Assembly: GCA_030407315.1 (NCBI GenBank)
Contig: JALQPE010000535.1
Location: 62,001 to 126,000 of the forward strand
Direction: 5' to 3'
DNA from: Asparagopsis taxiformis
Lineage: Eukaryota > Rhodophyta > Florideophyceae > Bonnemaisoniales > Bonnemaisoniaceae
DNA: 64,000 nt
Both the position numbers and the translations under genes were made by a program. The notes under the pieces were generated by a model. It had not been told where the DNA came from. It did not search any database and saw only the letters and a list, made by a program, of their open reading frames with translations. Of the stretch, positions 9,287 through 18,677 are shown piece by piece (position 1 is the stretch's first letter; each line of letters opens with the position of its first letter).

Positions 9287-12200
9287 ATGGCCGCCGACCC
9301 AGGCCCGGTCTCGCGCGCCCTCAGTGCTTCACTTTCAAACTCGGCGCCCACCCGCCGTTCCGCTGAAGCCCTGCTTGCCCGTCTCGCTACTCAGCATGAA
9401 CATGCCGCAGAACTTCTTCGCCTCGCCGCCGGCTCAGACCCCGTCGTCGCTCCTGCCGCAGCTCTCCGTCTCAAGAATCTCATGCGCGCCTCCCGTACCC
9501 AGCCTACTCTCTCCGAACCAGCTCGAGCACTCGTGCGAACCCATGTCCTTCCAGCTCTCTCTGCTGTTCAAGGCACAAACACAGAAGCTGTTCTTGCTGA
9601 GACAACCCGATGGTTAGTGTTACTCGATTTTCCCAGCAAATGGCCAGATCTCCTCCCATCGATCAGCGACTATCTTGCCAGTCCAGATCCCTCGCGAGTA
9701 CATGCCGCTCTGATCGCCATGCGTCAGCTAGTCAAATGCTACGAATTCAAAACACGTGATCCATCCAAACTTGTCCTATCCGATCCCAACGATGCCGGCC
9801 TTGCGCACCCGCGTCAGCCCCTCGACTCCATTGCTTCCGCTTGTTTTCCAACTCTTCTCGTTCTCTACGATCGTCTAGACGCTATGGTTGCTGAGCGTCC
9901 AGATATCAATCATAGACAGCGCAATGCATGCCGTGCCCAGCGCCTCATTGTTAAGATCTTTTGGAGCTGTACCCAGTTCATCCTACCGCCTTGCCTCGGT
10001 GAACCCGGTGTGTTGGATGAATGGATGGCCCGCTTTTTCGTTACCATCCGTAGACCATCCCAGTTGCCCTTTATTGACGATCCATGCGACCTGGCCTACG
10101 AGCCTGAATGGAAGACTAAAAAGTGGATTGCCCAGGTTCTCACTCGTTTCCTGAAGCGATATGGCAGTCCGAAGAAAGTTCCGCTCGACGAACCGTGGGC
10201 AAAAGAGGTTGCCGAAGCTTTCAAAGAGCGACACGCCGTGCATGCCACAAATGTCATGCTTGAAGTATTGTCCTCTGAAACAAAAGGCAAACAGCTTAGT
10301 CTTCGCGTTGCCCATCTTGCGTTAGATTATATCGAGGAAGCCATTGAGACGGCAGTTCTATGGAACGTCGTCCGTCCGCATGTAGACACTCTGCTTACAC
10401 GCGTTGTCTTTCCTTATCTCTGCTTCTCAGACGCCGATCTCGAAACTTGGACACAGGATCCGGGTGAATATGTGCGAAAACAATATGACTTTACTGAAGA
10501 CTTCACGTCTCCGCGCATGGCCGCTGCTAATTTGCTTACGAAAATGTCGGATCTCCGCTCGAAAAGTACTATCCTTCCGTTTCTGCAATACATATTGCAA
10601 TCAGTGCTGGAGCCATTTGCTGCTGCTCCTCTAGGATCCTCACAACGCGCCGCACTCGCTCGTCAAAAAGTAGGGGCGTTTGCATCCCTAGCTGCGGTCA
10701 AAGTCAAGCTCATTTCGAAGAAGGATCTAGCGGTCAGCTTTCTAACTACCTTGAAATCACATGTAGAGCCTGATCTGGGTTCAGAATTTGGGTTCCTTCG
10801 CTCGGAGTCTGCTTGGCTGCTTGGTCAGGTTGCTTCCTGTGTCTGGGATGACTTTGCAGCTACTCTAGGTGAATCGTCGCTGAGGGGTTGTGTAAGATTG
10901 CTGCAAGACCCTGAAATACCAGTTCAAGCTACTGCGGCTGGAGCATTGCAATTCTTGATGGATCAAGAAGGTGCAGTACCTCTCATATCTCCGGTGGCGC
11001 CACAACTTCTAGAAAGGCTTTTGGCATTGATGGACAACATGTCGGATGGATACCAATCTATGCTACCAGCGCTCGACAAGCTCGTGTCCAGGTATCCAGA
11101 TGAGATTATGCCTCTTGCTGTTCCCATGGTACAGCGATTGATGGCGGCATTCAAGCAGTCAGCACAAGGAATTCTTGAGGATGATGAAGACGATGAGCTT
11201 GCATTTACTGCAGCTCAAGTGTTGCATTTGGTTTCATCGATCATAACATCGGTAGGTGAATGGTCGAAACCTACAGCGAGCGAGAAATCGGCGGTATTCC
11301 GATCTCTAGAAATGGAGCTGCAGCCGTTACTGAACTCGATGTTTGAGGAATCACACCAAGTGTTTGTGGAAGAGCTTTTGGACGTGCTTGGCACTCTTGT
11401 ACTGCAGACGGGCGAGTTGAACAGTGGTCTCTCACCGTTCCTCATTTCATTGATACCTAAAATGGTGAATGGGTTTAATGTATGGGCGGCTGACTATGTG
11501 GAGCACATGCTGGAGGCCATTGAAGGATATCTGATGTTTGATATTCGTGCAATCCTTGCATTGGAGGGGGGCATCCAGGCATTTATGGGTATGGTGCTGA
11601 AGCTATGGTCGAAGAAATTCGACGATAGCGACGCACTATACGGGGCGAAAATCGCTGACCAGATAATTCTAAGTTTATGTAAGCTTCGGCCACTACCAGA
11701 ATCTTTAACTTTACAAATTGTTGTCGAACTCGCGCGAAATGCGGCTGGCCGATGTGTATCGACTGCAGAAGATCAAATGATGCTGAGACAAAGACTATTT
11801 TCCGTCGTGATGCTTTGTCTTTATCTCGACGCCACGAGTGTATTAACTGCGCTTGGACCTCAATCTGTGATGCAACTGATTGGATCGCAGACGAATGATG
11901 TACAGTTGTTTGACAGAGTGTACTCGAAGAAGTCTGTTATATTAGGTATTGGGAGTATGCTGTGTACGAAGGGATTGATTCGAGATGAGTCGAAACCGTT
12001 GTTGTTGGGTCTTGCGTTGAAGTTGCAACGGCTGATTGATCAGCAGAGGCAGTTGAGCGCTCGAAATATCAGTCAAAATCTAAGCTCGTACGAGGCAGCA
12101 ATGAATAAGATGGAGAAGAATGCGTTTGACGGGGCTGCCGAAGATGACGGGGGGTCTGATCTTGAGGACGATCAGGACGCTCATAATTTTTTGGAAGAGT

Positions 12201-12514
12201 TGGGTAATGCGGACAAGAATCAATTGGAACGGCTGGCGGCTGACACAGGAATATCTGTGGACACATTGGAACAATGGAATTCGAATGGTGGATTGCTGAT
12301 GGAAGGTGGGCTACTGGATATGGATGGATTGGAGGATGAGGATGATGACGAAGGTGGATATGGCGGGAATGCGATGGATGCAATCAATGAAGTGGAGTTT
12401 CTGGTGTGCAGTGTGAAAGAGTCGGTTGGTGAGCCATGGTGGGGGTCTGTAGGAGCAGAGGATAGGATGGGTATTGAGCAGCTAGCGAGTAGGACGGCTA
12501 TGGGTGCACATTAA
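9287..12514 (+). CDS. Importin-7/8-type nuclear import receptor
   Basis: A 1075-residue HEAT-repeat protein. The frame is open upstream, but the first good ATG is 9287 (MAADPGPVSRALSAS). It aligns in mind with importin-7/8 and yeast Nmd5/Sxm1: an importin-beta N-terminal domain at residues about 25-110 (RRSAEALLARLA, AAALRLKNLMR), the family phrase DPGEYVRKQYDFTEDFTSPRMAAANLL around residue 400, an acidic loop EDDEDDE near residue 630, and acidic C-terminal stretches. These receptors carry ribosomal proteins, histone H1 and other cargo into the nucleus under Ran control. The last 60 residues (EVEFLVCSVKES...) do not look like the usual importin-7 tail and may have diverged. Confidence 0.9.
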   Translation: MAADPGPVSRALSASLSNSAPTRRSAEALLARLATQHEHAAELLRLAAGSDPVVAPAAALRLKNLMRASRTQPTLSEPARALVRTHVLPALSAVQGTNTEAVLAETTRWLVLLDFPSKWPDLLPSISDYLASPDPSRVHAALIAMRQLVKCYEFKTRDPSKLVLSDPNDAGLAHPRQPLDSIASACFPTLLVLYDRLDAMVAERPDINHRQRNACRAQRLIVKIFWSCTQFILPPCLGEPGVLDEWMARFFVTIRRPSQLPFIDDPCDLAYEPEWKTKKWIAQVLTRFLKRYGSPKKVPLDEPWAKEVAEAFKERHAVHATNVMLEVLSSETKGKQLSLRVAHLALDYIEEAIETAVLWNVVRPHVDTLLTRVVFPYLCFSDADLETWTQDPGEYVRKQYDFTEDFTSPRMAAANLLTKMSDLRSKSTILPFLQYILQSVLEPFAAAPLGSSQRAALARQKVGAFASLAAVKVKLISKKDLAVSFLTTLKSHVEPDLGSEFGFLRSESAWLLGQVASCVWDDFAATLGESSLRGCVRLLQDPEIPVQATAAGALQFLMDQEGAVPLISPVAPQLLERLLALMDNMSDGYQSMLPALDKLVSRYPDEIMPLAVPMVQRLMAAFKQSAQGILEDDEDDELAFTAAQVLHLVSSIITSVGEWSKPTASEKSAVFRSLEMELQPLLNSMFEESHQVFVEELLDVLGTLVLQTGELNSGLSPFLISLIPKMVNGFNVWAADYVEHMLEAIEGYLMFDIRAILALEGGIQAFMGMVLKLWSKKFDDSDALYGAKIADQIILSLCKLRPLPESLTLQIVVELARNAAGRCVSTAEDQMMLRQRLFSVVMLCLYLDATSVLTALGPQSVMQLIGSQTNDVQLFDRVYSKKSVILGIGSMLCTKGLIRDESKPLLLGLALKLQRLIDQQRQLSARNISQNLSSYEAAMNKMEKNAFDGAAEDDGGSDLEDDQDAHNFLEELGNADKNQLERLAADTGISVDTLEQWNSNGGLLMEGGLLDMDGLEDEDDDEGGYGGNAMDAINEVEFLVCSVKESVGEPWWGSVGAEDRMGIEQLASRTAMGAH

Positions 12515-12646
12515 AAACGTGTACGGGACGGTTGTGCTGGCGAGTGATTGTAGTGTGTTGCTGGAGTGAACAGATTGTATGCTGGGTGTGTACTTGCTAG
12601 GGTTGCGAGCACAGTGTTATTTTTATTGTCGCTAAAATTAATTAGC

Positions 12647-13180
12647 TCACGTGGGCACCGGCTTCAAGGTGGACGAGTCCACACCGGCCACAACGTTGTC
12701 GATATTTTGAACGAGTTTCTTACCAACACTAGTCCAACTCATTGCTTCACCACCAATGTAGCGGCCATCACGCCAAATGCCGAAGAAGGGTAGACTGGTT
12801 ACACCGAGCTGTTCGCGACAGAACTGCTCATGCTTTGCGTAATCCATTTCCACGAATCGAACGCGATCATCACCGGATTCGTCTTGATATGCGGCAGCAA
12901 TTTTGCGATACTTTGGCTCTACACCTTTACAGCTTCTGCAGTAGGATGCGTAGCATTTGAGCACAACTACTTCACCTTTGGATTTATTTGTTGACACAAG
13001 GTTTTCCAGTTGATCAGCGGACACCTTTGTAATGTTAGCGGCACGCCTTGCATTGCACTGCAGGGTGCTAGTGGCCGTGGAGCGGGACGAAGTAGTTTGC
13101 TTGAATGCGGTAGAGCTAGCATTGTGTCTACTGCGAGCGGGCAGCGGTGCTGCGGTGATGAATGCCTGAGTTGGCGACAT
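12647..13180 (-). CDS. Plastid thioredoxin-like protein with CRSC active site
   Basis: A 177-residue protein starting at ATG 13178-13180. The first 45 residues are Ser/Thr/Ala/Arg-rich with no acidic residues, a transit peptide. The thioredoxin fold follows: VVVLKCYASYCRSCKGVEP with the redox pair C81/C84, then VRFVEMDYAKHEQFC and the cis-proline segment LGVTSLPFFGIW. The motif CRSC replaces the canonical CGPC, as in atypical Cys/His-rich plastid thioredoxins (ACHT class). It probably transfers disulfides in the stroma. It is convergent with the importin gene (132 bp). Two further genes in this window (40418, 46800) share the CRxC pattern. Confidence 0.85.
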   Translation of the reverse strand: MSPTQAFITAAPLPARSRHNASSTAFKQTTSSRSTATSTLQCNARRAANITKVSADQLENLVSTNKSKGEVVVLKCYASYCRSCKGVEPKYRKIAAAYQDESGDDRVRFVEMDYAKHEQFCREQLGVTSLPFFGIWRDGRYIGGEAMSWTSVGKKLVQNIDNVVAGVDSSTLKPVPT

Positions 13181-14395
13181 TGTTTGTTGGTGTTGGTTGA
13201 TGTGTAGTTAGAGAAAGGGTCGAGAGTGTGGGACCATGTTACGGTGGGGGCTGCTGTTCGAATGTTGGACGAAAGACGAGCAGTTGCGCCTGCGACATGG
13301 GGATTAAGTAGAATGGAGATGGGATGAGATCTGGAAAGTGTGTGCAAATGACGTGTCACGGTCCAATGTGCATGCTGTCAGCATTTTGGACGCGGCCAGC
13401 ACGATGTGTGTGAACAATTTACCACAGCAACGAATGTGGCAATGGGATGCGGCTCGGTTGGCATGATTGTGAGCATGTGTGTGACAACGGTCGATAACTG
13501 AAGATGGCTATTACGATAGAGCAGCGATGACGAGCCAATGACACGCGATGGCATCCACGTCACTGCTGTAGTTGCTTGCAAGCTGGTGATATATACCACG
13601 TGTGTGACGTCCATTGGGGAGGTTTTGATTGGGCGTGCCTCATGTGGCGTTATTCTTGGATGCACGTCTAGGGTTGTTATGTTCTTGGAGAAAAAGGCTG
13701 ATGCGGCCGGCGTCGGGAATAATTGCCTTTTTTGCCGCTCTGCGCATGGCGGCGGATTCCTTTCAGCTTCCACTCGCGCCTCCTTGTCGTTGGACCCCGC
13801 GTGGAACAGATGGAACGAGATGGAACTGTACCGTCTGTAAGCTCCTCGACTACTGTAGAGAGCATCGTGCTGTAAATGGAGTCGTGAAATATCTCCCATT
13901 CATTGCCTCGTTTCAGTGGCTCTATTTTGATTTTTCTAAACGGTACATTCGTTTTCAGCCACGTATTCAGAAACGGTGTCGTTGTGAGCCACTCGTTTCA
14001 TACGAATCTTATAGGGAGGTAGCCCCTGCAACCATACACGCTCCTGACAGCCTGGAGATACAATATCTGCACAGGTTTCACTTTCCACGCACGCCACGTC
14101 GACGCCTGTCACGGAAAATTTTCATGATGATACTGTCACCCACTCGCTCGCTAGGTTATTCGTTTTGCCCGCATCGTGATCGTTGCATCTCTTTGAACCG
14201 ATGTGCTCGCCTCGCCAGCTGCTCCCGCCCACCCACACTCAGTCCTTGTTCCCTCCTTACAATTGCATTGTACTCGATTTTTGTAGACTGATACAAACCA
14301 TCTTCCGTGCATCACAATGAATCAATCCGTCGTAGCAAACCATCCCATGATCGCTCTTGCCGTCGCCCGGGCACTACCATACAAACCGCTCGATC
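13181..14395. other. Divergent intergenic region, 1.2 kb
   Basis: Between the thioredoxin-like gene (minus) and the HExxH protein (plus). Frames of 170-220 codons exist on both strands here but lack family resemblance, plausible ATG context or consistent hydrophobic pattern. I see no RNA gene or repeat. Confidence 0.45.
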
Positions 14396-15706
14396 ATGAT
14401 CCATGTCCATAGTAGACGCTTACAAACCACTTTGCTATTCATCCCCGCCCTGTTCACAACGCTACATGCACTTGTGTGTCAACAGGAGGGTGCATTCACT
14501 GTGTGCGAAATCCCGCACAATCTCCCACCCGCGCCGCTCGAACACGGCGTACCCATAGATTTCAACTCGTACAGTCCGAGCCAACTTCTCAGCAATGAAA
14601 CGCTGCACAATCAACGCCAGTCTACGTCCGCATTCGCCGCGACAATTGAGCGGTCGCCCTCCACTGCGCACACGGACGCCATAAATTTCAGCATGCAACG
14701 AGCTAGTGATAACTGGATTTCAAACATAACGGTGTCCGTAAAGGTCACCTTCTCTAATTTTGGCGCCTCCAACATACTCGGCAGTGCGCAGCCCTCCAGA
14801 AGCTGGGTTGTAAATCGCTTCATTTGCCCAGTCGCTCTGGCCGAATCGGTGATGAATCGCGAAATGAACGCACATCTCTCTGGCGATGCACAGTACGATA
14901 TCATTATGACACTCAACGCTGACGCCAACTGGTATCTCGGCACTGACGCACGTCCTCCGCGCGGCCAGTACGATCTCGTCACTGTTTGCTTGCACGAAAC
15001 ATATCACGGTTTATTTCTATCCGGTGGCAACATTGGTCTGTCCTACAACCCGATCAATTTAACCTACTCAGCATTTTTCATTCTAGAAGAGTTTACCGGT
15101 CGTTTTGACGCCTTTATGGCCAATCAAGACGGTTGTAACATCACTGCGTATAACGAAAGACCGCTAGATTTAGGGCGCGTTCTGACTGGAAACAATCTGT
15201 GGTTCGCAGTGGATGAAACGAGAATTGCACGTTTGCATGCGCCCACTCCATTTGCAGCCGGTTCGTCGCTGTACCATTTGTCAGAGACGGTGTACGGGTC
15301 GGCAGGCGACATGAACGGGCTGATGACGCCAGCAATCGGCACGGCGTATTCACAGCATAACGCGGGCGATATCGTGCTCAAGATGCAACAAATGGTGCAG
15401 GACGTCGCGAATAGAAACGGATCATTGGCGTGCGACCCGGTGACGGAGCCGTTGAAAGACGATGGGTCTGTTGAACAGATGCCGGGCGATGGGTCGGATT
15501 CGTCGACAACCAATTTGGGAGCGGGGAGCGGCTTTGTGATTACAATTGGTGGTGCACAGATTAGTGGATGGATTATTGTTGGTGCTGCGATTGGCTTTGT
15601 TTCGATCGTGGTTGTGGTTGGTATTGTTGTGCATCGTGTAATTGGACAGAGGAGAAAGGGCGGCGGCGTTGTGAGAGACGGTGAGAATGGCGGGGGGATT
15701 GTTTAG
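14396..15706 (+). CDS. Putative secreted/anchored zinc metallopeptidase (HETYH)
   Basis: A 436-residue protein. The open frame begins at a TTG, but the ATG at 14396 starts a signal sequence (RRLQTTLLFIPALFTTLHALV). The zinc motif is VCLHETYHGLFLSGG (H200, E201, H204), preceded by DIIMTLNADANWYLGTD and PRGQYDLVTV, a layout seen in secreted bacterial HEIGHGLGF-type metallopeptidases. It lacks the third His of the metzincin motif HExxHxxGxxH; EEFTGRFDAF about 25 residues later could supply a glutamate ligand. A hydrophobic helix at about residues 392-420, followed by RRKGGG, suggests a type I anchor. Several NxS/T sites are present. The family is unassigned; peptidase activity is inferred from the motif. 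Confidence 0.7.
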   Translation: MIHVHSRRLQTTLLFIPALFTTLHALVCQQEGAFTVCEIPHNLPPAPLEHGVPIDFNSYSPSQLLSNETLHNQRQSTSAFAATIERSPSTAHTDAINFSMQRASDNWISNITVSVKVTFSNFGASNILGSAQPSRSWVVNRFICPVALAESVMNREMNAHLSGDAQYDIIMTLNADANWYLGTDARPPRGQYDLVTVCLHETYHGLFLSGGNIGLSYNPINLTYSAFFILEEFTGRFDAFMANQDGCNITAYNERPLDLGRVLTGNNLWFAVDETRIARLHAPTPFAAGSSLYHLSETVYGSAGDMNGLMTPAIGTAYSQHNAGDIVLKMQQMVQDVANRNGSLACDPVTEPLKDDGSVEQMPGDGSDSSTTNLGAGSGFVITIGGAQISGWIIVGAAIGFVSIVVVVGIVVHRVIGQRRKGGGVVRDGENGGGIV

Positions 15707-15804
15707 TTGCGTGTCAACTGCGAGCGCGGCGCTGCGTAAATATTATGCGAGGTGACGTCTCCTCTCTCGATTACAATAATTTGTGCAACACTATTGGAAG
15801 AGGG

Positions 15805-15810
15805 TATAAA
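15805..15810 (+). promoter_or_regulatory. TATA box of the first metallothionein-like gene
   Basis: TATAAA 47 bp before the ATG at 15857, with an inverted CCAAT (CTATTGG) just upstream at about 15791-15797. The spacing fits a TATA-driven promoter with a short 5' leader. Confidence 0.65.
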
Positions 15811-15856
15811 AGAGGATGGTTGGTTGGTTGGTTGCAATAGCGTCATCGTTTACACC

Positions 15857-16236
15857 ATGTCTACATTGAAGTTCAATTGCACGATATGGGCGGACTGCCC
15901 GTGTGGCACGGAGGGGAAGAGCTGCGAGTGCGGCGAAAAGTGCGGGTGTGGATCGGTACGCGTTGCGGATGTGGAAAAAGCGATGCAGGATCGATGCGAC
16001 AAATCGGATTGCACTTGTGGACAAACTTGCACTTGCGAGAAGAATTGTATCGGGTAAGATATAATTTTATTTTATTTGTTGATGACGTTAATTGCTCGAC
16101 TGGCTTCTGACGTTGATCCGTTTGCAGTGGCGGGAATCAAGTGAAGAATGCGGCAGAATGGATAGCAACCGTCAAAGCTATCACCGACGGCTCCATCTGC
16201 CATTGCCACAAGGACGAATGCTGCAGCGATAGTTAG
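15857..16236 (+). CDS. Metallothionein-like Cys-rich protein 1, two exons
   Basis: Exons 15857-16053 and 16128-16236 give a 101-residue protein; the 74-nt intron is GTAAGA...GCAG. It has 17 cysteines, many as CxC pairs: DCPC, CECGEKCGC, then DCTCGQTCTC, and at the end ICHCHKDECC. The Cys clusters are split by two short amphipathic stretches, SVRVADVEKAMQDR and VKNAAEWIATVKAIT. Such Cys spacing is typical of proteins that bind Zn, Cu or Cd as thiolate clusters. The sequence does not match any metallothionein family I can name. It is the tandem partner of the next gene, with the intron at the same place. Confidence 0.8.
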
Positions 16237-16296
16237 TCCACGCTCTGTGCTTAGATCTAAACTTAGTTAGAAAATTGATACGGTGTCAGGCACCTG

Positions 16297-16324
16297 TGCA
16301 CGCAATCTAAAACCCCTTGCGCAC
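16297..16324 (+). promoter_or_regulatory. Two MRE-like elements upstream of metallothionein-like gene 2
   Basis: TGCACGC (16297-16303) and TGCGCAC (16318-16324) both fit the metazoan metal-response core TGCRCNC. They lie about 100-125 bp before the TATA box of gene 2. The consensus comes from animals, and no MTF-1 is known to act in this organism, so the match is only suggestive. Confidence 0.3.
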
Positions 16325-16420
16325 CAGTTGCGATGTGATTGGATTGTCCATGGCACCGATTAAACGTGTTCCAGCGCAGCACATCTTTAGTTCAAACGCA
16401 CACATGCTCCTTTGAATGAG

Positions 16421-16426
16421 TATAAA
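16421..16426 (+). promoter_or_regulatory. TATA box of the second metallothionein-like gene
   Basis: TATAAA in the context GAGTATAAAAGAA, 63 bp before the ATG at 16489. It is placed almost as in the upstream paralogue. Confidence 0.65.
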
Positions 16427-16488
16427 AGAACGATCCTTGGCGCAGCAGAAGCGGTACCACCCATACCATCCACTTGCGCTCTTTCACA

Positions 16489-16909
16489 ATGTCTTCTACT
16501 CCAGCTTTCAACTGCAGTAAATGGGCCGATTGCACCTGCCGTAAATGCAGCGTTTGCGCATGCGGCGAAAACTGCCCAAATGGATCCGTCTCGGTCTCTG
16601 ATGTTAACAGGGCTATGCAGGAGCAGTGCAATTTATCTGATTGCAGCTGTGGACTTGCTTGCACATGTGGCAGCAACAAGTGTGTATGGTAAGTTTCTTC
16701 GCTTGGTTTACAAGTGCTCTTCAAGTTTACGTTTTACTCACTATTGTTTGTTATTGCCCTTCAGTGGTGGCACTTCGATCAAGAATACTGCAGACTGGAT
16801 TGATACCGTCAAGGCCATTACGGGCAACGCCTCTTGCCAGTGCGCCAAGGCTGACGACGGTACGTGCATAGCCAAGGAGGGAACCTGCTGCGGCACCAAG
16901 TGCTGCTGA
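16489..16909 (+). CDS. Metallothionein-like Cys-rich protein 2, two exons
   Basis: Exons 16489-16688 and 16765-16909 give a 114-residue protein with 21 cysteines. The 76-nt intron (GTAAGT...TTCAG) splits a Cys codon at the position used by the paralogue. Clusters are DCTCRKCSVCAC, DCSCGLACTC, KCVCGG, CQC and a final TCCGTKCC that gene 1 lacks. The two spacer stretches (SVSVSDVNRAMQEQ and IKNTADWIDTVKAIT) are conserved between copies even though they hold no Cys, so they are probably structural. Metal buffering or detoxification is the likely role. Confidence 0.82.
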
Positions 16910-17318
16910 TTCTTCACCTTATTATGGCTTAGAGCATGGACAAATTGCTAGCTGGATTGTTTCCATGAGTAGAGTCTCGGGTTAGTGTTGATTACGCGCT
17001 GAGCAAACGCCTTCCAAATTAATCTAAAATCAAAGCGCGTAATTCCATATCTTCCTCTCCTTGCAATTAATCTCCATCGAATCTCGTCTACCGACACTGC
17101 AAACGACCGAGCACTCACCCTTTGCGAAGACTGGGATGCCTTTTAATTCCGACTCCACGTCTCATACCGACAGCACCTCTCCCATACACTATAAACCCTT
17201 TGCCTTAATTAACCACCATCCTTCTTAATCCTTTCCAAGTCTCAAACCTATATATTGTGCCAAGCTACTTTCCCACACCTTTTCCAGTAACCAAACTGTC
17301 TTACCAAAACTTGCAACC
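16910..17318. other. Intergenic, 409 bp, probable promoter
   Basis: Upstream of the gene at 17319. A TATAAA at 17190-17195 is about 124 bp before its ATG, and the stretch is rich in C and T on the plus strand. Nothing else was recognised. Confidence 0.45.
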
Positions 17319-18677
17319 ATGGCTACCCTAACCTCCTTCTGCATCTTCGTATTCTCTGTTCTCCCATCTGATGCTCATCCGCTCACTAATGCCATTCACA
17401 TAGCCAGGGAGCGTTCCTACATCTTCAATAACCGCGTTGTTCATCTCGAGCTCGATTCTACATCCCTCATCGCGATATCTGTGTTTGCTGTGGTGTGCAT
17501 CACAACAATTTCTATGGTATCCTTCTTCTCCCCTCGTGGTGAACACTCGCGTCCAGACGCTCGCGCCATCCGTAATGTCCAATCCATTACTATATGTTCC
17601 GTACAAGACTCGGATGCAATCACTTTCTGCGGACACATTGAAAAGCAATCACCAATTGTCCAACCGCGAGTCAAACCAAATTCTCTTGTTTACGAGTACG
17701 ACCCACCGCTACCTCTCGGTCAATCTTTCAGCGTGGTGGAGTTGACCTTCGGTACAGATAAGCAATGTTTCTCCGATTCAGAATCTGTCAATACGGACAT
17801 TTCTGAGCATCTCTCATCTCACAAGGCGGTCGAAATTACTAGTGCAGATCATGATGTTGAGCGCCTGTACAAAAAGTGCTCCCATTCTTTAGACTCGGTT
17901 CAATCTCTAGGAAAGCATTCAGGCCCCTCACCAGACTGGATCAAAGGAAAGAAACCGCTTCTATCTTCATCCTGCTCCGAGTCTGCAGAGTCACTTTCTG
18001 TCTCACAATTTTGTCCACGTTCGGAGATTATTGTTGACCTATCTGAGTTCTCATCATCTCAAGAAAGTTCCATGGAGGAGTTCATTCCAGCTGGTATTCA
18101 GGCTGAAATAATTCCAATAGTGACATGGAACACACTCAAGGACCATGTGGAGAATTCGTCTCCGAAAAGCTTTGTGACCCGAAGTTACAATATCGACGAG
18201 TTCAGTGACGATGAAGAAAAGGAATGTCCGTCGTGTCTGTGTCCATTCGGAAGAGGAATTGCGTCGACGTGTCCTAATTGTGCGAAACCGAGTTGCGCAG
18301 AAGATGCAGAAATTCAAAAAACCAGAGATGATTGTGTGGAACAAATTCCTTCCACCAGTAATGTGACCAACTTGAGTCAGTACTCCGCATATGTGCCTCC
18401 GGTTGCGTGTACCTTCGAGGCTCGAGACTTTACTTATGAAAAGGAAGAAACATGCACTTCCCAAGCATCTATGAATTCCGCAAACTACTCGGTACGAAAC
18501 CACGTTTTTTCAAGCCCTTTTTCTTCTGAACTAGTGGTTACCGGCGATGTTCATGCTTCAACTTGTTTGAACCATGCCCAGTGGACGTTGTTCTCTTTAA
18601 TTCTAAGTATTCTGACCATTGTCAAGACTTTGATCGCCAAACAGCAATCGTTGAGAATTTGTCCTCGAGCAATATAA
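17319..18677 (+). CDS. Membrane protein of unknown function with CxxC pairs
   Basis: A 452-residue protein starting at ATG 17319 (CAACCATGGCT). Residues 1-20 look like a signal peptide (TSFCIFVFSVLPSDA), about 48-70 a transmembrane helix (SLIAISVFAVVCITTISMVSFF), and about 420-440 another (WTLFSLILSILTIVKTLI). The 350 residues between them are Ser/Glu/Asp-rich and probably mostly disordered, apart from a compact CPSCLCPFGRGIASTCPNC with two CxxC pairs that could bind one zinc ion. I do not recognise the family. It may be a lineage-specific membrane regulator; no function is claimed. Confidence 0.65.
   Translation: MATLTSFCIFVFSVLPSDAHPLTNAIHIARERSYIFNNRVVHLELDSTSLIAISVFAVVCITTISMVSFFSPRGEHSRPDARAIRNVQSITICSVQDSDAITFCGHIEKQSPIVQPRVKPNSLVYEYDPPLPLGQSFSVVELTFGTDKQCFSDSESVNTDISEHLSSHKAVEITSADHDVERLYKKCSHSLDSVQSLGKHSGPSPDWIKGKKPLLSSSCSESAESLSVSQFCPRSEIIVDLSEFSSSQESSMEEFIPAGIQAEIIPIVTWNTLKDHVENSSPKSFVTRSYNIDEFSDDEEKECPSCLCPFGRGIASTCPNCAKPSCAEDAEIQKTRDDCVEQIPSTSNVTNLSQYSAYVPPVACTFEARDFTYEKEETCTSQASMNSANYSVRNHVFSSPFSSELVVTGDVHASTCLNHAQWTLFSLILSILTIVKTLIAKQQSLRICPRAI

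Noticed and set aside
13629..14291. 220-codon plus-strand frame between the thioredoxin-like and HExxH genes
   Set aside because: Starts at a TTG, has an Arg/Cys/Pro-rich erratic composition and no recognisable motif. Probably chance in a GC-balanced intergenic region.
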